Origin: Platycnemis pennipes
Lineage: Eukaryota > Arthropoda > Insecta > Odonata > Platycnemididae
Direction: 5' to 3'
Length of the DNA: 64,000 nucleotides
Assembly: GCA_933228895.1 (NCBI GenBank)
Contig: OW121853.1
Span: 76,864,645 to 76,928,644 of the forward strand
Shown: positions 53,580 through 63,190 of the stretch, piece after piece
Layout: each line of letters begins with the position of its first letter
Position numbering within the stretch: position 1 is the first letter of the stretch
Notes under the pieces: model-generated
What the model saw: the letters and a program-made list of their open reading frames with translations, nothing else
Database searches by the model: none
What the model was told of the DNA's origin: nothing
Made by a program: the position numbers and the translations under genes

Positions 53580-56500
53580 CCCCCCGTAGCTCTCTACAAA
53601 AAACCCAAATTAATCATTAATTGACAAGCAATTGGAAAATTAAGAAAAACTCGTTCTTCATATTACTCGAATATGACTAGACCAAAGAGAAAAGGTACTC
53701 TCTTTTATCTGTGCTGTGACGCATAACTAACTTAGCATAGGCCTAAAAATTTATGGCTATTTGTGTCTGTAAATCTGATATGGTTAATTTCAGGATGCAT
53801 ACATGTAATAACCAATATGGCCTACCATAACATTCAAAATATACTGAGTAAAATAACATTTTGATTACTCTTTGCAAAAGATCGGGAATTGTCAGAAACA
53901 ACGCCTCTTTTTTGCTTTGCGAATGCATCGAGTATAAACAGAGCATCCTCGTTTGTTTAATCATCTTGACAGAATGAACAGCGTGGTAAGTTCTAAATAG
54001 ATCGTCCTATCCACGGCGCAAGTCGTGCTGTTCACGGCGAGGGTTCAGGAATGCACGGTGCCGCGTCGTCCGAGACGCACGGCGTGAAGTCGATGCGTGT
54101 GAACCTAGCCTAATGTCAGTGAATACCATTCAGGTTTTACTGCTAGCCCAAATAAATTCGCAAAAGAAAAGGGACGACCTAAATGCAACACAGGCCCTCC
54201 CCTAAAGCTATACGCGAACCCAACGTACGATAGATACACTGTAAGATTCAGATTGGAGTGCTGAGGAAGTGTGTTTGAAACCGTCGGGATTATCTCGAAT
54301 AGGTAACCAAGGAGCCACGTGATAAAAACAACAATGGTTCCCAAATGATGGTGTGTTTTAATCGCTCCTAACCATCTCACTCATGGTTTTCATTTTAGTT
54401 TTTTCCATCCGTCATGAGTATAGAGTCCCCGGTTGAGAAAAACAATAGTGAAAACAATGAGTGAGATTGTAGCGAACGATTCAATCACACCAACATTTGT
54501 CGATCATTCTTCTTTGTACCACACTTGGTTACCTATTCGAGTTAACCCCGACGGTTCAAAGAACACACCCCTGGAAGGGGGGTGTTAAAACCACTGATTA
54601 GAGCTTCATTCATTGTTAACATTTGTGCTTTATCTCATCTGGGGGGCTCTATAGTCCACACATATGAGAAAAACTCGAGTGAAAACAATTAATGATATTG
54701 TAACGAACGATTCCAACACACTGAATCAGCAAAACATTCGTGAACTAAATTTATTTCGTCCGAGAATTCGGATAAAGACTTATTGTCTCTTGTTGCACGC
54801 GGAAAAATACACATCAAACGTCTTATCTAACATGACTTATCTATAATTACATTTATCCCATATCGTTTCATGGTAATCTGGTGTTTTAATATGCTGTTCA
54901 TCTACATCTAAATCTACGCAATACTGCTAGATCACCAAGCATGCACCATTGACATGCCACTAAGCTACTACATGGAAAATGTTAGATAATAACATGCAGC
55001 TAGTTGGTTAGTATCCACATCATAACTAAGGGATTGGTCTTTTAAACATGCATGATGCACTGTAGGCTACCCTAATAATATTTCACATACCTATCCCTAT
55101 GTTATGCTGCCTATTGTGTTCTCTTTTAGTACGGGAGGAAATAACATTTTGAATCTATCAATACAACAATCTATCTCTCTAATCTTATTTATCTGGTCGA
55201 ATCTAGCATAATACGCAGGGTTTTTTTAAAATATATCCTACGCCATCGGTAAAGCTATCCGTTTTGAATTTCTGTAATAGATTAAATCTGTACTTAAATC
55301 TACCATCTGATAATGGTTCCCAACCTAATTCTTCTTAATTCTGATACACTACTAAACGCATCGTAACACCTTTTAAAAAACCTAACTGCTCTTCGCTGCA
55401 AACTGTCTATCTCTCTGATCAAACCTAATTCATTCGGGTCCATTACACTGGCTGCATATTCAAGGTGGGGCCTAGCTAGTGAAAAGTAACATCGTTCTTT
55501 TGTCTTCTCGTCACATTTCCCGAGTATCCTTATCATAAATCCTAGCTGTATTACACCTTCCGAAAATTTGCCACTTTTCGTCCAGGATATTCGATCTGTG
55601 CTTGAGCTTACGATCTGATAGCCCGAATTTCTTCTTCACGGCTTTAAATACAAACGTCTAAATCCATCAGTCTCCTTTTCGCAAACCTTCCTGTTCTCCC
55701 CTGCACGCCTTTCAATTTGAAAATTAAACCACCTTCCACTGCATCCCATATGCCTGCCGCATTATCCAAGTGGGGCCAAATTAATGTAAATTAATAAAGC
55801 GCTTTCGTCTTCTCATACACTCTCCTCGTCTCCAAGTATTTTATTATAATAAGCATCTCTTTTATGATTCGTCTTTAAAATTCACGGATGTAATCCCTTC
55901 ACGGTAGGTGATCGGTAATCGTAACACGAATAATACACAGATTCTATCTCTAATATCTGTGCGTGGATTTACCAACATAGCTTCAGAGCTCTGTCATTTA
56001 TCAAAATTTACTGCAACACATATTTTTTTGGTTAAAGATCTAGCAGACATGTATGGTACGAATGTTCTAAAAGGTTTGGAGATTATAATAAGTTATCTCT
56101 CAGTAGTTAATCGCTGTCTACATCATTAGTTTAATCCCACTGGCGACCCGTAGGAACATCTCTGACCTGTCTTTTCTCCACACTGCTATTAACGGTCAGT
56201 TCCGCTCCACAGAAATTCTTCCATACTTCTCTGTCCATGTCCCAGTCCCTCCTTTACGTAGCAATCACCTCCTCTACCTTCCAAAATTTCGACTTTCTCT
56301 CTCCCAGCGTTCCCTTTCTTATAGACTTCCTAAATTGTACAACTCTATCTCATCTTCCCACCCTTCCCTTGATCTCTCCGCACCCTTCCGAACGTTCAGC
56401 AACCACCTTAAAAATATCTCCCCGACTTTTAACAATTCTGTTTCTATATCTCTTAATACTGACATGCTGATTTTCATTTTATTATGGTAATTTATGTTTT

Positions 56501-56780
56501 GTTCTTTTTTTGTATACTATTTTTGTTGTTTTTGCAGATTTTATGTTAACTGGTTCACTGTAAAGGCCGGCACCGGCTGTTTTTGAACATTTTAAATAAA
56601 TCAAATCAAATTAGAATTTCCCACGTGCACCACCCTGCCGTCAGAATCACCTTGGAACCCGTATTCGGAAATTATATGGGGTGATTTCTTAAAACTCACC
56701 CTTTCGTCCCACAGCCTCTGGCTCTGGTTGTGGCCTCCTTGACTGGTCCTCTCCGTCTCAGAAAGCTGTAGTCCCGGCAT
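51726..56780 (-). CDS. Small two-coding-exon gene 3 of the family, diverged (69 aa)
   Basis: Coding exons 56700-56780 and 51726-51854 (minus), phase-0 junction (AGG/gtgagt; catgcag/AAG). Exon 1 starts MPGLQLSETERTSQGG and ends RLWDER; it is polar and not strongly basic. Exon 2 starts KYYLYIPPNMPGNKG and has VRVGRIRITPATAG, then SNNGDEA and TAA. It keeps the YY start, the GxLRIT-like GRIRIT core and the NGxEA end of genes 1 and 2 with one extra codon, but little else. The next donor is GC (ATG/gcgagt) instead of GT. Intron 1 (about 4.8 kb) holds a pogo-like and a Harbinger-like element, SINE-2 and LINE copies. The open frame and regular promoter argue for a gene; the divergence could be relaxed constraint or new function. 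Confidence 0.65.
52015..52952. mobile_element. pogo/Tigger-like element (938 bp) with TA duplication
   Basis: CAGTAGAACCTCGC at the left and GGTTCTACTG at the right, each next to TA (52013-52014, 52953-52954), match the TIR of the Tigger/pogo branch of Tc1/mariner. The word CCTC(A/G)ATAAC(A/G)CGAC recurs about nine times near both ends. The interior holds an open frame on the minus strand (52310-52630, 106 codons) with no DDE motif. Confidence 0.8.
53035..53095 (-). mobile_element. LINE-A terminus relic
   Basis: AAACCCTGCGCAAAAGCGAGC then GCAAGGGTGTGTGGCAGGG is a worn LINE-A end. Confidence 0.5.
53129..54112. mobile_element. TIR element, Harbinger-like ends (about 0.98 kb)
   Basis: TAGGCCACGTTCACACGATA at the left and the inverted TGCGTGTGAACCTAGCCTA at the right form a TIR of about 26 bp ending in AAGTCG / CGACTT. 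Both ends are rich in CGTCGTG/CACGGC words. The GTTCACACG core resembles Harbinger-type ends and the GTTTACACG of 10087-10620. The flanks (CTA/TAA) do not give a clean 3-bp duplication. A 30-base C run lies inside. Confidence 0.6.
53549..53585. repeat. Poly-C tract, 30 C then GCCCCCC
   Basis: Homopolymer run; the length may be an assembly approximation. Confidence 0.9.
54260..54850 (-). mobile_element. Two diverged SINE-2 body segments
   Basis: GTGTTTGAAACCGTCGGG and GGTAACCAAGGAGCCACGTG (54270-54320), and an inverted partner TTGGTTACCTATTCGAG (54526-54545), bracket one segment. A second begins at about 54590 (CACTGATTAGAGCTTC) and matches the minisatellite unit at low identity. Confidence 0.6.
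54897..55560 (-). mobile_element. LINE-A, diverged, in intron 1 of gene 3
   Basis: The minus-strand frame reads ERCYFSLARPHLEYAASVMD, NELGLIREIDSLQRRAVRFF and KRCYDAFSSVSEL, then frame changes down to the CATCTACATCTAAATC end at 54897. Confidence 0.8.
55561..55875 (-). mobile_element. Second LINE-A-like relic
   Basis: Blocks matching the LINE-A ORF (GCTTACGATCTGATAG; CCAAGTGGGGCCAAATTAA) in the same orientation, head to tail with the previous copy and more diverged. Confidence 0.5.
55880..56135. other. Unassigned, weak similarity to 39.39 kb
   Basis: GATCGGTAATCGTAACACG and CACAGATTC also occur near 39400-39440, possibly shared intron 1 sequence of units 2 and 3. Confidence 0.3.
56140..56612 (+). 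mobile_element. LINE ORF2 C-terminus and 3' tail (jockey-like)
   Basis: The frame gives FRLSLSQRSLSYRLPKLYNS, then DLSAPFRTFSNHLKN, the usual end of a jockey-group ORF2. A T-rich 3' UTR and AAATAAATCAAATCAAAT tail follow. It abuts gene 3 exon 1 by less than 100 bp. Confidence 0.7.
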
Positions 56781-56791
56781 CCTTGCTCAAC

Positions 56792-56826
56792 TGGATCCTC
56801 TGAGTGCACAGAGTCCTCTTTATAAA
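56792..56826 (-). promoter_or_regulatory. Core promoter of gene 3
   Basis: TTTATAAAG (56818-56826) and initiator TCCAGTTGA with A at 56792; TATAAA to initiator is 32 nt and the leader is 12 nt. The TATA sequence differs from TATATAAG in genes 1 and 2. Confidence 0.7.
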
Positions 56827-57090
56827 CCCCTCACCGAATGCGAAGACGGAAGTTATTTCTTCCGCGCCGGATGAATGATTAATAACATCGTCTTTTGCTG
56901 TGCATGTCTCAGCGCATTCTGTACAACAACAGACAGCCCAAGTTGTGGAATGCCCTTCCCGGTATTTCTTTGGCTCGTGGTCAGGTTATCAGTGGATTTT
57001 GAAAAATAAGGGTTTCTAATCTCACTGTTATGGGCAGCGGAAAATTCTAGGAAGTGCTTACTGTTCGGGGAATGTGAATTGGTAAGGAAA
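56827..57090 (-). promoter_or_regulatory. Proximal promoter block of gene 3
   Basis: CGAATGCGAAGACGG, CGCCGGATGAATGATTAATAAC, TGTCTCAGCGCATTCTG, AGTTGTGGAATGCCC, TTATCAGTGGA and AATAAGGGTTTCTAATC follow the order seen in gene 2. Confidence 0.65.
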
Positions 57091-57227
57091 GCAAAAATAT
57101 TCCGAATCGTCAGCCGCCGAAGAATTGACGCATGCCTGATAACACTGCTTACTGTGGATGTCCATTTATTGCGTCACCCTACTGTTACATTACATCAACG
57201 TAAGCGTGACATCCACGACGGTATCTA

Positions 57228-58060
57228 CATCTACATAATACCCTGCAAGCCACCATAAAAGTGTGTGGCAGGGGGTGAACTCTCACCAAGCATGCACTAC
57301 ATATCATGCATAAAAAAGGATTAGTACTTGTGTAGGTTCAAAATGGCATTTTTCCCCCGTACAATAAGAGAACAGAATAGGCAGCATAGGAAAGGGATAG
57401 GTAGGGGAAATATTTTAGAGTATTCTGTAGTGCATGATGCATGTCTTACCCCTTAAATACTGTAGACACTAACAATCAAGTTGCATGAGACAATATAGTT
57501 GCTAGTTTGCATGTTAGTAGTGCATGCCTGGTGATCTTCACCCCCTGCCACACACCCTCGCGGTGGCTTGCAGAGTATCGCATAGATGTAGATGTAGATA
57601 GGTACTGTTCAAAACTACGCTATTTAAAAAAGATAAAAATAGCAAAACATACATGCAAAAACACGCCGTTAGTTGGGTTAGCTGTTAGTCCTTATATCAA
57701 CATGCAGCTACCACTGTTATCCATTGATACACTCGTATTGCATATGTATTTACCGTTATTCAAATCCCTAATTGTACGTGGAAAAAAGGACATTTTAAAT
57801 CTGTGAATTCGGCAATCAATTTATCTAATTTTGTGATTATGGTCCAGTCTCCCATACTTAGTTGGGGTCCGCAAAATATTTTTAGCATCATCACTGAAAA
57901 TATGATCTTGGAATTTGTTTAAGAGATTAAGTCTGAATTTCAACCTGCGATCTGACAATGATTCCCAATTTAATTCATTTAATAGGCTGGTTACGCTAAT
58001 ATGGTCATCATACCGTCCCTTTGCAAATCTTGCCGATCTTCGCTGCACACGTACAAGTTC
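57228..58060 (-). mobile_element. LINE-A copy interrupted by another LINE-A
   Basis: The 3' end (57228-57335) and the ORF part (57598-58050, MQRRSARFAKGRYDDHISV) belong together: the uninterrupted copy at 32803 reads straight across (GTACTTGTATAGGTACTG). The gap holds a plus-strand LINE-A. Confidence 0.85.
57336..57597 (+). mobile_element. LINE-A 3' end nested in LINE-A
   Basis: TTCAAAATGGCATTTTTCCC to CCACACACCCTCGCGGTGG and ATGTAGATGTAGAT. It is 5'-truncated. A short AGG overlap on both sides is the only visible duplication. Confidence 0.85.
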
Positions 58061-58254
58061 GTTATTTAGACCGATTTCGATATATTATATATTTCGGTAG
58101 GGGAAGAAAGATCACAATGCATACACTAATGACTTGCAATTAAAAGGTACCAGCTTATTTATTATCTTTAACTATCATTGATGATCATGGAAGAACTGAA
58201 AGATTTATGTGTTCATACGAAACGAAATAGAAACGAAATAAGTCAACCATAGTG

Positions 58255-58520
58255 GTAAGGGAGGTCAATCATCCCGAGTTTAGCCACATTGCCACCGTCG
58301 CGATATCAGGGGCTGGTTGAAAGATAGTTCTTCCATGGTTTAGATGTGCTTATTAGAGGTCATCTAGAAGCAATCTACTGATCGCAGTAGATCGCCATAG
58401 TTATGAGATATTGAAACTGAGATAGTTGATCTAAAAAGTATGTGAAAATTCGAAAGATTACCTTCAATTCTATACTTTCCTAAGTGAATTTGGTACGAAA
58501 GCTCCCTGCGATGTGCGATG
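58255..58520 (+). repeat. Dispersed repeat R2, copy 2
   Basis: CATCCCGAGTTTAGCCAC, CCACCGTCGCGATATCAGG and TCTTCCATGGTTTAG match 22190-22430. Confidence 0.5.
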
Positions 58521-58554
58521 ACAGTGAAGGCTGCACCTTCAAAGTATTACCGCG

Positions 58555-58625
58555 AGGTCGTTGATGGAACAACCGTTTCGGCTGCATTCCAGCAGGCGTC
58601 TTCAGGTCGAGGTGCTTCATGCCGC
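58555..58625 (-). repeat. CTGAAGACG..GAAACGG motif, PLE-terminus-like
   Basis: On the minus strand CGACCTGAAGACGCC is followed by a CTGC..GCAG stem and CCGAAACGGTTG. This is a CTGAAGA variant of the hairpin motif; CTTCGACCTGAAGACGC also occurs at 37610. Confidence 0.4.
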
Positions 58626-58689
58626 GTTTTGGCCGATGCTATGTAGGCCGTCCGACGCAATATTTTCGCTGTCACACACTGATCCATTC

Positions 58690-59188
58690 GTTCGATCCAA
58701 TACCCTTGCCAGATAGCGTAACCAGTGTATTAAATGAATTAAATTGGGATTCATTGCCAGATCGCAGGTTGAAATTTAGACTTAATCTCTTAAACAAACT
58801 CCAAGACCATATTTTCAGTGATGATGTTAAAAATATTTTGCGGACCCCAACTTACTATGGTAGACTGGACCATAATCACAAAATTAGATAAATTGATTGC
58901 CGAATTGACAGATTTAAAATGTCATTTTTTCCACGTACAATTAGGGATACGAACAACGGTAAAAATATCCGAGTAGCTGCATGTTGGTATAAGGACTTGA
59001 ATCCAACTTTACCATGTTTTTGCATGTTTGCTATGCTATTTTTATCTTTTTTAAATTGTGAAGTTTAGAATAGTATAATAATACAAATCCTTTTTTATGC
59101 ATGATATGTAGTGCATGTTTGGTGAGAATTCACCCCCTGCCACACACCTTTATGGTGGCTTGCAGGGTATTATGTAGATGTATATTTA
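58690..59188 (+). mobile_element. LINE-A, 5'-truncated
   Basis: SVTSVLNELNWDSLPDRRLK and SDDVKNILRTPTYYGRLDHN in frame, a stop after KIR, then the full 3' UTR to CCACACACCTTTATGG and GTAGATGTATAT. Confidence 0.85.
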
Positions 59189-59189
59189 A

Positions 59190-60430
59190 CATAGAATCTT
59201 AAGAAATTAGTGACAGCCATACAGATGGCGAATTCGAGGAGTCAAGGATCTCACCACTTGAACAACCCAACGGAATCACGATATTTCCAGGTCCCACTGC
59301 ACGGAGCCGGGCCGCGACGCACTATGGAAAAATCGACTATATTTTCGGCGTCGCAAATATTGTTATTTATTCAAATGTTTTTTTTCGGTTTCACCTTAAA
59401 ATATCTTCAATTAATACTCTGGTGTAGTAACTCATTGACCATGTTTGTTAAACCAATTCTAATAACTACTTTATATAAAACTTTGTCTGAAAAAAGCGTC
59501 CGCGTAATATCATACATAATCTTTGAAATTTTTGAATAATGTAGGGAAAGCACCATGGTAACAGGTGGTAATGTTTTGTTGCTTCTTAATAACCCTTCAA
59601 CTATTCCACCATCCTTATGAATTTCGAAGAAAAATGTAATATAATGTTTTTATAATTTGGTGAGTTTGAGCCACCGTATCTAAATAGCTGGATGGAATGA
59701 TAGGTGGCAGGAGGTATGTGGGGCTGAAGAGGGACATCGTGTAAAATTTAGGGGGTGGGAAGAATCAAATGTCCATTTAAACCTACCTTCACCGGTAGAA
59801 TACTTATAATAATAATCTAAATAGCAGGTGTGAAATATGGCAAATAATTACTATTCCATATTTATCAAATAATAGGGTAGTTTCCTTCATCAAAGAAAAC
59901 AGACTTCATTAATTGCGATTTGTGCCCTGCCATAAATGTATTTAATTTACGCAAAAAGTTTGTATTGAGAAATCCCAGTTTACTAGAGAATTAAATGTTA
60001 ATTTTAAGGCCATTTGAAAAGGCTCTGAAATGGCGGGGTGTGCTTACTTCAAGCTGACGTAACAGGTAGGTAGTTTACGTTGCGAAGCATAGGAAAATTC
60101 GTCTCCTGAACTTACCGTTGTATTTCAGGGCCCCTCAGCTCTAGTGAATATTTATTAGTATTAACCTGTAAAAACTATCAATGTTGGAAAAGAATTCTCA
60201 GTTAAACATGGTATTATTAGTCAATTTATAGGCTCAAGGACGTCCTGCTCGCTGTGTCTTCTGCTACGACGAAGCATGGCGTGAAGGTCGTGCGGCGATA
60301 GGCGAACTACATGATATGCTTGTGAAAGGAATACTAGCAGATTTTAAATGAATCAACTGCATAAGTAATGTTAAATAAATGAATAAAAGTTAATTATAAT
60401 TAATTAACGGAATAAATATGCCTCCAATAC
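59190..60430. other. No gene recognised
   Basis: A 109-codon open frame (59210-59539) has no motif or duplicate. The rest is AT-rich with no termini that I can define. Confidence 0.35.
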
Positions 60431-61030
60431 TTGTTCATAAGCTTTAACGGAGTGCGGCGTCTATTTGGAAGCTCCCGCAGCACCACCTGGTGGCAGGTAG
60501 AGGAAATAATTTGACGTCACACGTAGGATTAACCGGCATGCAATAGTTTGCCGTCGCGTTTTCGCGCCATTGATTTTTTTCACTTTTTAATTAATGAGGA
60601 AAAATACTTAACGTCATTCAAAAATCGAACGGCTTAAAACACGTACTCCAGAGGTTATAAACTTTCGATCAAGACAATAAAAAAATAACAGGAAATTACC
60701 CTATTGAATAAATGTTAATATATGCGAATTTTCAGGTCTCTGTCTTAAGAAAAACTATTTTGGGCTTCAGTACGGCTTTTTTTCGCGATTCGCGACCATT
60801 GCGCGCCACGGGCGTCCACTACTTGCATCGCTGCCAAAAATGTGACATCCGATTTTGTAGTGGAGTGTTTGGACTATATATAGGAAGCGATATTGTTCAT
60901 GTAACTTCTTTTGCAGAGGAATATTAGCGAGAAGGCTGGAATCATATTTTCGTGGCGCTCGATTTTTATTGCATTCACACCTGAATCAGACCGAGTTATA
61001 AGAAATTATCGCGTCGAAACACAATAACTC
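60430..61030 (+). repeat. Dispersed repeat R3, copy 2
   Basis: TTAGCGAGAAGGCTGGAATC, TATTGCATTCACACCTG and the preceding GACTATATATAGG region match 22.98-23.25 kb. The upstream GACGTCACAC and CGCGTTTTCGCGCC words may belong to the same element. Confidence 0.45.
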
Positions 61031-61074
61031 AATCCTACGCATAGTGACAGATCGTGATTGACCCCTCAGATAAA

Positions 61075-62345
61075 GATAAAGAAATATTTATTGTTCTTGG
61101 ACCCTTGGTCCACTAAGAACATACAAAGGTATATATTAGGATCAGAGCTCGAGTACACAGTAAAATTGGATACATACAATAAGTGATATAATAATGGTAA
61201 CAAAAATACAAGCATATTGGTAAATTAAATTTTTTCCTGTAATAGCATTTTATTGGACAGTAAGTTTTTAAGAGCAATCAGTGATTTGGAGTTTTTGATT
61301 AGTTCAGGAGTACCATTCCATATCCTTGTCCCAACAACAGAAAAGGATTTATTAAATGTAGAGGTTCGGTGTAGTGGGACAATTAAAAAATCTGGTGACA
61401 TTCGAGTTGCAACATTTCGATTTTTCTCTTTAGACTGAAAAAATTGCATGATATATTCAGGCTGTTGACAATTGAAAAGTTTATATAAGAAGGAGGCAAG
61501 CATGTATTCCCTCCTTGTTTTAGCTTTAAGCCATTCTAACTTAGAAAAATAAGGGAAGTAGAAGACTAACTTAGAAGAATAATAAATTAATAATATGATC
61601 ATCTTTTTTAAGATCATAAATGAACCTGACACATATTTAATTGTCGTTGAATCATGGTGTTAATCTCATCAGTTAGGTCATGATAAACAAGGCAGCAGTA
61701 ATCAATATGGGGAAATATTAGCGAGGATGCCAGTTGCTTGCGGGTATGAGAGGGCAAAAGGTTTTTATGAATTTGTAGTTGAAACAGGATCATTAATATA
61801 TTAACAGGATGTTAATCTTATTGCTGATGGCTTGAACATGGTTTTGCCAGGACAAATTGGGCATCAATATGACCCCAAGATTTTTAACGGAATTTGCATA
61901 TGATATTTCCGCATTACCAATAGTAATCTTTGGCAAAACATCAAAGTCAACATGTTTGAGTAGTTTTGAAGTACCGAGAAACATAGACTTTGTTTTTCTG
62001 GGGTTAAGCACAAAGTTATTGTCTGCAGCCCATGAATTGATGGCTTGAACATCCTGATTGACTTTGGAAATTGCATCATTCAGCTCATGCAGATGGCTGT
62101 GATGATAAATCTGTAAGTCGTCAGCATTTTAAGGTATTTACAATTTATAATACACTTGGGCAGATCAAGGATATACAAGGAAAATAGGAGAGGACCAAGA
62201 ACTGACCCTTGCGGGACCCCACAATGGACAGTGGTCCATTGCGATGTATTCCCATTCGCGTCCTTGACTGCATGTTGGTGATCTTTTAGATAGGAGTAAA
62301 ACCAGTTAAGTGTGGAACAGGAAAAATTAAGGTTTTTCAACTTGT
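61075..62345 (-). mobile_element. LINE with reverse-transcriptase domain (third ORF family), broken
   Basis: The minus-strand frames give [36 protein letters not shown] and, after a 1-nt frame change just before the catalytic box, [20 protein letters not shown]. Then NPRKTKSMFLGTS, SVKNLGVILMPNLSWQNHV and, after a gap, RREYMLASFLYKLFNC and SFSVVGTRIWNGTPELI. This is a jockey/CR1/L2-group ORF2 from the palm domain to the C-terminus. The 3' end is an AAGATAAAGA tail at about 61075. At least two frame breaks make it inactive. Confidence 0.85.
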
Positions 62346-62359
62346 GGAGAAGTTTGGCG

Positions 62360-62560
62360 TGATTACTGAGGCTACAAAATACAAAACGCCTGAAATTGAA
62401 AATTACGTATAATTAATTTCAGAATACATATTGAATGGCATACCAGATGGGATAATGAATATTCTGAATGTATTTTGTACTGATTCAGTTATTTACTATT
62501 GTACAATATTGTACAATTTAAATTTTGAGTGACTTCATTGGGTATGCCAAATTAAAATGC
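62360..62560 (+). repeat. R3-like fragment
   Basis: TTTCAGAATACATATTGAATG, ATAATGAATATTCTGAATG and AATTTTGAGTGACTTCATTG match the 23.35-23.55 kb part of R3. Confidence 0.5.
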
Positions 62561-62985
62561 TATGAAGAAAAATTAAAAGATTATTGTTATGCAGCGCGTA
62601 ACTCACCACATGTTTTTTTTAATATCTTTATTGTCTAGATAACACGAGCGCTATCGATAGGAAAATACGTTAGCCTTTTTACAGGTTAATGTATGGTGGG
62701 AGCAGAGAAAAGCTAGAATTGCTCAAAAACTACAAAAATTCGGAATATGAAGCGGGGGCTCTTCAAAACCGATGTCCAAACATTTTTTTTTGTTTTTCCT
62801 CTTAAATTTTCTGTAGCATGTATGTGCTGGTGTATTACGTTTCATCTTAAATTGCTTCTTTTATTTTTTTTAGGCATACTGTCGTATTCGATGATGTTAT
62901 CTTGTAATCTCACTCTTTTTAGCAGCGTATTTCGTTGATTATGCTTTTAATATTAGGTTTATTATGTTTACGTATGCCATGCAGG
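62561..62985. other. No feature recognised
   Basis: T-rich, unassigned. Confidence 0.35.
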
Positions 62986-62989
62986 AAAA

Positions 62990-63190
62990 AATGACATTTT
63001 AAATCTATCGCTACGACATTCTATCTCTAATCTTGTTTTTATAATCAAATATAGGGCAATACGCGAACGTTCTTTTTTTATTTCTAACATCATTGGCCAA
63101 AATATCAAAAATTAACCATCTTAAAATTAACCATGAAATGCGTAGTTGATTTTTATCCTGCGTTCCGATAATGATTCCCATTCTTAATCT
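62990..63190 (-). mobile_element. LINE-A relic
   Basis: GAAAAAATGACATTTTAAATC, GACATTCTATCTCTAATC and TGCGTTCCGATAATGATTCCC follow the LINE-A ORF end on the minus strand. Confidence 0.55.

Noticed and set aside
59210..59539. 109-codon open frame as a gene
   Set aside because: No splice context, no homologous copy and no recognisable domain.
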